Assembly: GCA_964431205.1 (NCBI GenBank)
Contig: CAYSIX010000201.1
Coordinates: forward strand, 1-7,609
Direction: 5' to 3'
From: CAYSIX01 sp964431205
Lineage (GTDB): Bacteria > Planctomycetota > Phycisphaerae > Phycisphaerales > Phycisphaeraceae
Length of the DNA: 7,609 nt
The notes beneath the pieces are model-generated. The model did not search any database and was not told the DNA's origin. It saw only the letters and a program-made list of their open reading frames with translations. Shown here one piece after another: positions 6,179-7,609 of this stretch (within the stretch, counting starts at the first letter, position 1; the number at the start of each line of letters is the position of its first letter). Both the position numbers and the translations under genes were made by a program.

Positions 6179-7228
6179 TCACGCCCTCCGCCGTCGTCCG
6201 ATTGCCAGAAGACCCGGAAGCACGAGCGCCAGCATCGCCGGCTCGGGCACGGTCGCGGCCTCCACGCCCGTGCCGAAGTTCGTCTGCCACAGGCCCAGGT
6301 CGAACGCGTCCACGTCCCCGTCTTCATCGAAGTCCGCCGACAGGTCCGGCCCGGTCTGGCCGAACTGCGTCTGCCAGATGCCCAGGTCGAACGCGTCAAC
6401 GTCCCCGTCGCCGTCGGCGTCACCGGGCACCGCCACCTCGCGGGGGTCCTCGGCGAACAGCTCGAACTTGTCGAAAAAGATGTCGGCCGTCACCTTGGAG
6501 AGCACCTCGAGGTTGCCCAGGTTCGGCAGCGAGATGTTGAGCACCTCGATCACGTTCGGGTCGTTGACGCCGCCCTCGTTGAGCGCCGCGCGCTGGGAGG
6601 CGTTGAGCACGCTGACGGGCAGGACGGCCTCGGTCCACTGGTTGTTGTTGATCAGGTCGATCTTCTGTGCCTGAGCGATGGTCTTGTTGCCGAAGCCGGG
6701 GTCGAAGAAGCGGAAGGAGACCGTCACGCCGGGGTACTCGGGCAGGTCGGTGATGGAGGCGTCGGGGATGCCCTGGACGCCGTTGACATCGGGCTGGTCC
6801 TGCGCGTCGCCGTCGAGGATGTGCTCCTGAAGGCGGACGACGCGGTAGTAGAAGCGCAGGTAAGCCATGCCGAACGAGGTGCCGTCGGGGTTGTCGAACT
6901 GGGTGACGTCGCGTTCCTCGTCGGTCGAGGCGTCGAGCCCGCCGCCGATGAACAGCTCGGCGAGATGCGAGCTGCCGCCGAAGATGTTGTCATCGATGTT
7001 GGTCATGCGGAAGGACTGTTCGCCGGAGAAGATCCGGTCGGCCGGCGCGGGCGGCGAGGTGACGCCGGTGGCGACGCCGGCGCTTGACGGCCCCTGGTTG
7101 TTGTAGGTCGCGAACGTCACGTCGTCGTAGCGGTCCTCGACCAGCACGATCCCCGACGCGGAGGGCGCCGCCACGCCCAATGCCCCGATCAGCGAGGGCG
7201 CCACCAAGTACTTCTTGCACACACACAT
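6179..7228 (-). CDS. PEP-CTERM protein with dockerin-like paired EF-hand loops (paralog 1)
   Basis: A 349-residue exported protein, tandem paralog of the next gene. It has the same architecture: signal peptide (about 1-26, starting MCVCKK with two cysteines before the hydrophobic core), strand-rich N-terminal region (27-266), calcium loops D270-D281 and D299-D310, then the PEP-CTERM tail (P328-E329-P330, hydrophobic helix, RRRRA). Shared blocks with the paralog include YNN.GPSSAG near the mature N-terminus, VTSPPAPADRI, and VQGIPDASITDLPEYP. I counted 55 of 58 identical residues across the paired-loop module. I chose the ATG at 7228 because AAGGAGG lies seven bases upstream and a signal peptide follows at once. 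The open frame extends further upstream, but that part is Gly/Arg-rich and would bury the signal peptide. It is the first gene of the surface-protein group, and the N-terminal domain function is unknown. Confidence 0.94.
   Translation of the reverse strand: MCVCKKYLVAPSLIGALGVAAPSASGIVLVEDRYDDVTFATYNNQGPSSAGVATGVTSPPAPADRIFSGEQSFRMTNIDDNIFGGSSHLAELFIGGGLDASTDEERDVTQFDNPDGTSFGMAYLRFYYRVVRLQEHILDGDAQDQPDVNGVQGIPDASITDLPEYPGVTVSFRFFDPGFGNKTIAQAQKIDLINNNQWTEAVLPVSVLNASQRAALNEGGVNDPNVIEVLNISLPNLGNLEVLSKVTADIFFDKFELFAEDPREVAVPGDADGDGDVDAFDLGIWQTQFGQTGPDLSADFDEDGDVDAFDLGLWQTNFGTGVEAATVPEPAMLALVLPGLLAIGRRRRA
6259..6322. repeat. 64-base exact direct repeat, copy 2 (dockerin loop 2 region)
   Basis: Second copy of the 64-base exact repeat found at 5078-5141, in the equivalent place in paralog 1. 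The two copies are 1181 bases apart in direct orientation, so recombination between them would fuse the paralogs in frame. Confidence 0.9.
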
Positions 7229-7235
7229 TTCGCGG

Positions 7236-7242
7236 CCTCCTT
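7236..7242 (-). promoter_or_regulatory. Ribosome binding site deciding the start of PEP-CTERM paralog 1
   Basis: Minus-strand AAGGAGG lies seven bases before the ATG at 7228. It sets the start at the signal peptide rather than at the upstream in-frame ATG at 7366. Confidence 0.8.
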
Positions 7243-7335
7243 CACCCGATTCAGTAAGCCTCCGTCCGAACGGGTCGACCCCATCGGCCGACCTTCCAGG
7301 AGATGCCGCCTTGGCTGCGATCCTGCCTCCGCCGC

Positions 7336-7353
7336 GCGCCCCGGTCGGGGCGC
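7336..7353. repeat. Perfect 8-base inverted repeat in the PEP-CTERM leader
   Basis: GCGCCCCG and CGGGGCGC are separated by two bases. In RNA it would form a seven-base stem with a four-base loop, about 110 bases upstream of the first PEP-CTERM gene. It could be a leader hairpin or an operator; there is no T run on either side. Confidence 0.5.
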
Positions 7354-7609
7354 CCCTGCTCGTCACGCGGTTTCCGCCTTCATCGCAGGCCGATCGGCCC
7401 GCGCCTCCAAGCGCCGCGCCCGGCTTCCGCCGAACGCGGCGGTCTGATCAAAGCTTAAACCATCTTTCTTCTCACGCCACCGGGTAGGTGACATCCTTTC
7501 AACTTGTCCGGGTTGCCCAAAGCACCCCGTCGTCAACACCGTCAGAACGCGATACCGCCGCCGCCGCCCGTGTCCAACCGCCAGGGGGGCTCGCCAGAGT
7601 TGGGCCACA

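Larger units (their letters stand above)
7229..7609. other. Gene-free region upstream of the PEP-CTERM group, with several inverted repeats
   Basis: About 380 bases with no recognisable gene on either strand; open frames here lack domain resemblance. It should hold the promoter of the surface-protein genes, but I see neither a convincing -35/-10 pair nor a sigma-54 element. It contains three perfect inverted repeats: 7336-7353 (GCGCCCCG, two-base spacer, CGGGGCGC), 7388-7399 (GGCCGATCGGCC), and 7427-7442 (CCGCCG, four-base loop, CGGCGG). A less GC-rich stretch around 7445-7530 stands out from the surroundings. None of the hairpins is followed by a T run, so they are not obvious terminators. 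Confidence 0.6.

Noticed and set aside
6102..6290. Two similar short frames starting MADELRHGRGGR (at 5109 and 6290, minus strand)
   Set aside because: Their similarity comes from the 64-base exact repeat in the paralogs read in another frame, not from a repeated small gene.
5451..7087. Long plus-strand frames opposite the PEP-CTERM genes (5451-6080, 5713-6540, 6116-7087)
   Set aside because: They are antisense to genes with signal peptides, calcium loops and PEP tails, and their products have no recognisable features.
7445..7530. A riboswitch such as a cyclic-di-GMP type in the leader of the PEP-CTERM genes
   Set aside because: Fragments such as GGGCAACCCGG were suggestive, but the conserved core and paired helices could not be assembled on either strand.
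1..7609. CRISPR arrays, tRNA or rRNA genes, insertion sequences or phage genes
   Set aside because: No regularly spaced repeats, cloverleaf-like sequences, transposase motifs or flanking terminal repeats were seen on either strand.

Overview
The window comes from a GC-rich bacterium, most likely a planctomycete of the Phycisphaerae type. I infer this from three adjacent secreted proteins that end in PEP-CTERM sorting tails. Two of them also carry paired dockerin-like calcium-binding loops with the wording GDADGDGDVDAFDLGIWQ, a combination I associate with that class. No rRNA or other marker gene is present, so the assignment is an inference. Codon third positions are strongly G/C. This produces many long open frames opposite the real genes, including a 906-codon one at 91-2811, and these are not listed as genes.

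Layout. (1) Positions 1-3039, minus strand: a three-gene unit read from right to left. It holds a membrane PAS histidine kinase (3039-1195), a small STAS anti-sigma-antagonist-type protein (1136-801), and the N-terminal 268 residues of a GspE/PilB-type secretion or pilus ATPase (804 to beyond the left edge). The STAS and ATPase genes overlap by four bases, which suggests translational coupling. (2) Positions 3040-3420: a gene-free divergent region with a good sigma-54-type -24/-12 element at its right end. (3) Positions 3421-4062, plus strand: a 213-residue protein that looks like part of a uroporphyrinogen-III synthase (HemD) fold but is too short to be a complete enzyme. (4) Positions 4066-4087: a hairpin with a UUCG loop on the minus strand, followed by a T run. 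It terminates the convergent minus-strand gene. (5) Positions 4155-7228, minus strand: three PEP-CTERM surface-protein genes. The first two (7228-6179 and 6083-4983) are tandem paralogs. The third (4904-4155) is a shorter, unrelated PEP-CTERM protein. A hairpin at 4961-4982 separates the second from the third. (6) Positions 7229-7609: a gene-free leader region with several perfect inverted repeats and no recognised gene.

How the parts may relate. The left unit resembles a signalling branch (kinase and STAS protein) placed directly upstream of a secretion or pilus motor. The motor's N-terminus has two tandem RLG-type motifs like those of MshEN domains, which bind cyclic-di-GMP. The right unit encodes exported proteins predicted to be anchored by an exosortase, but no exosortase gene is present here. 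A functional link between the left and right units is not shown by the sequence.
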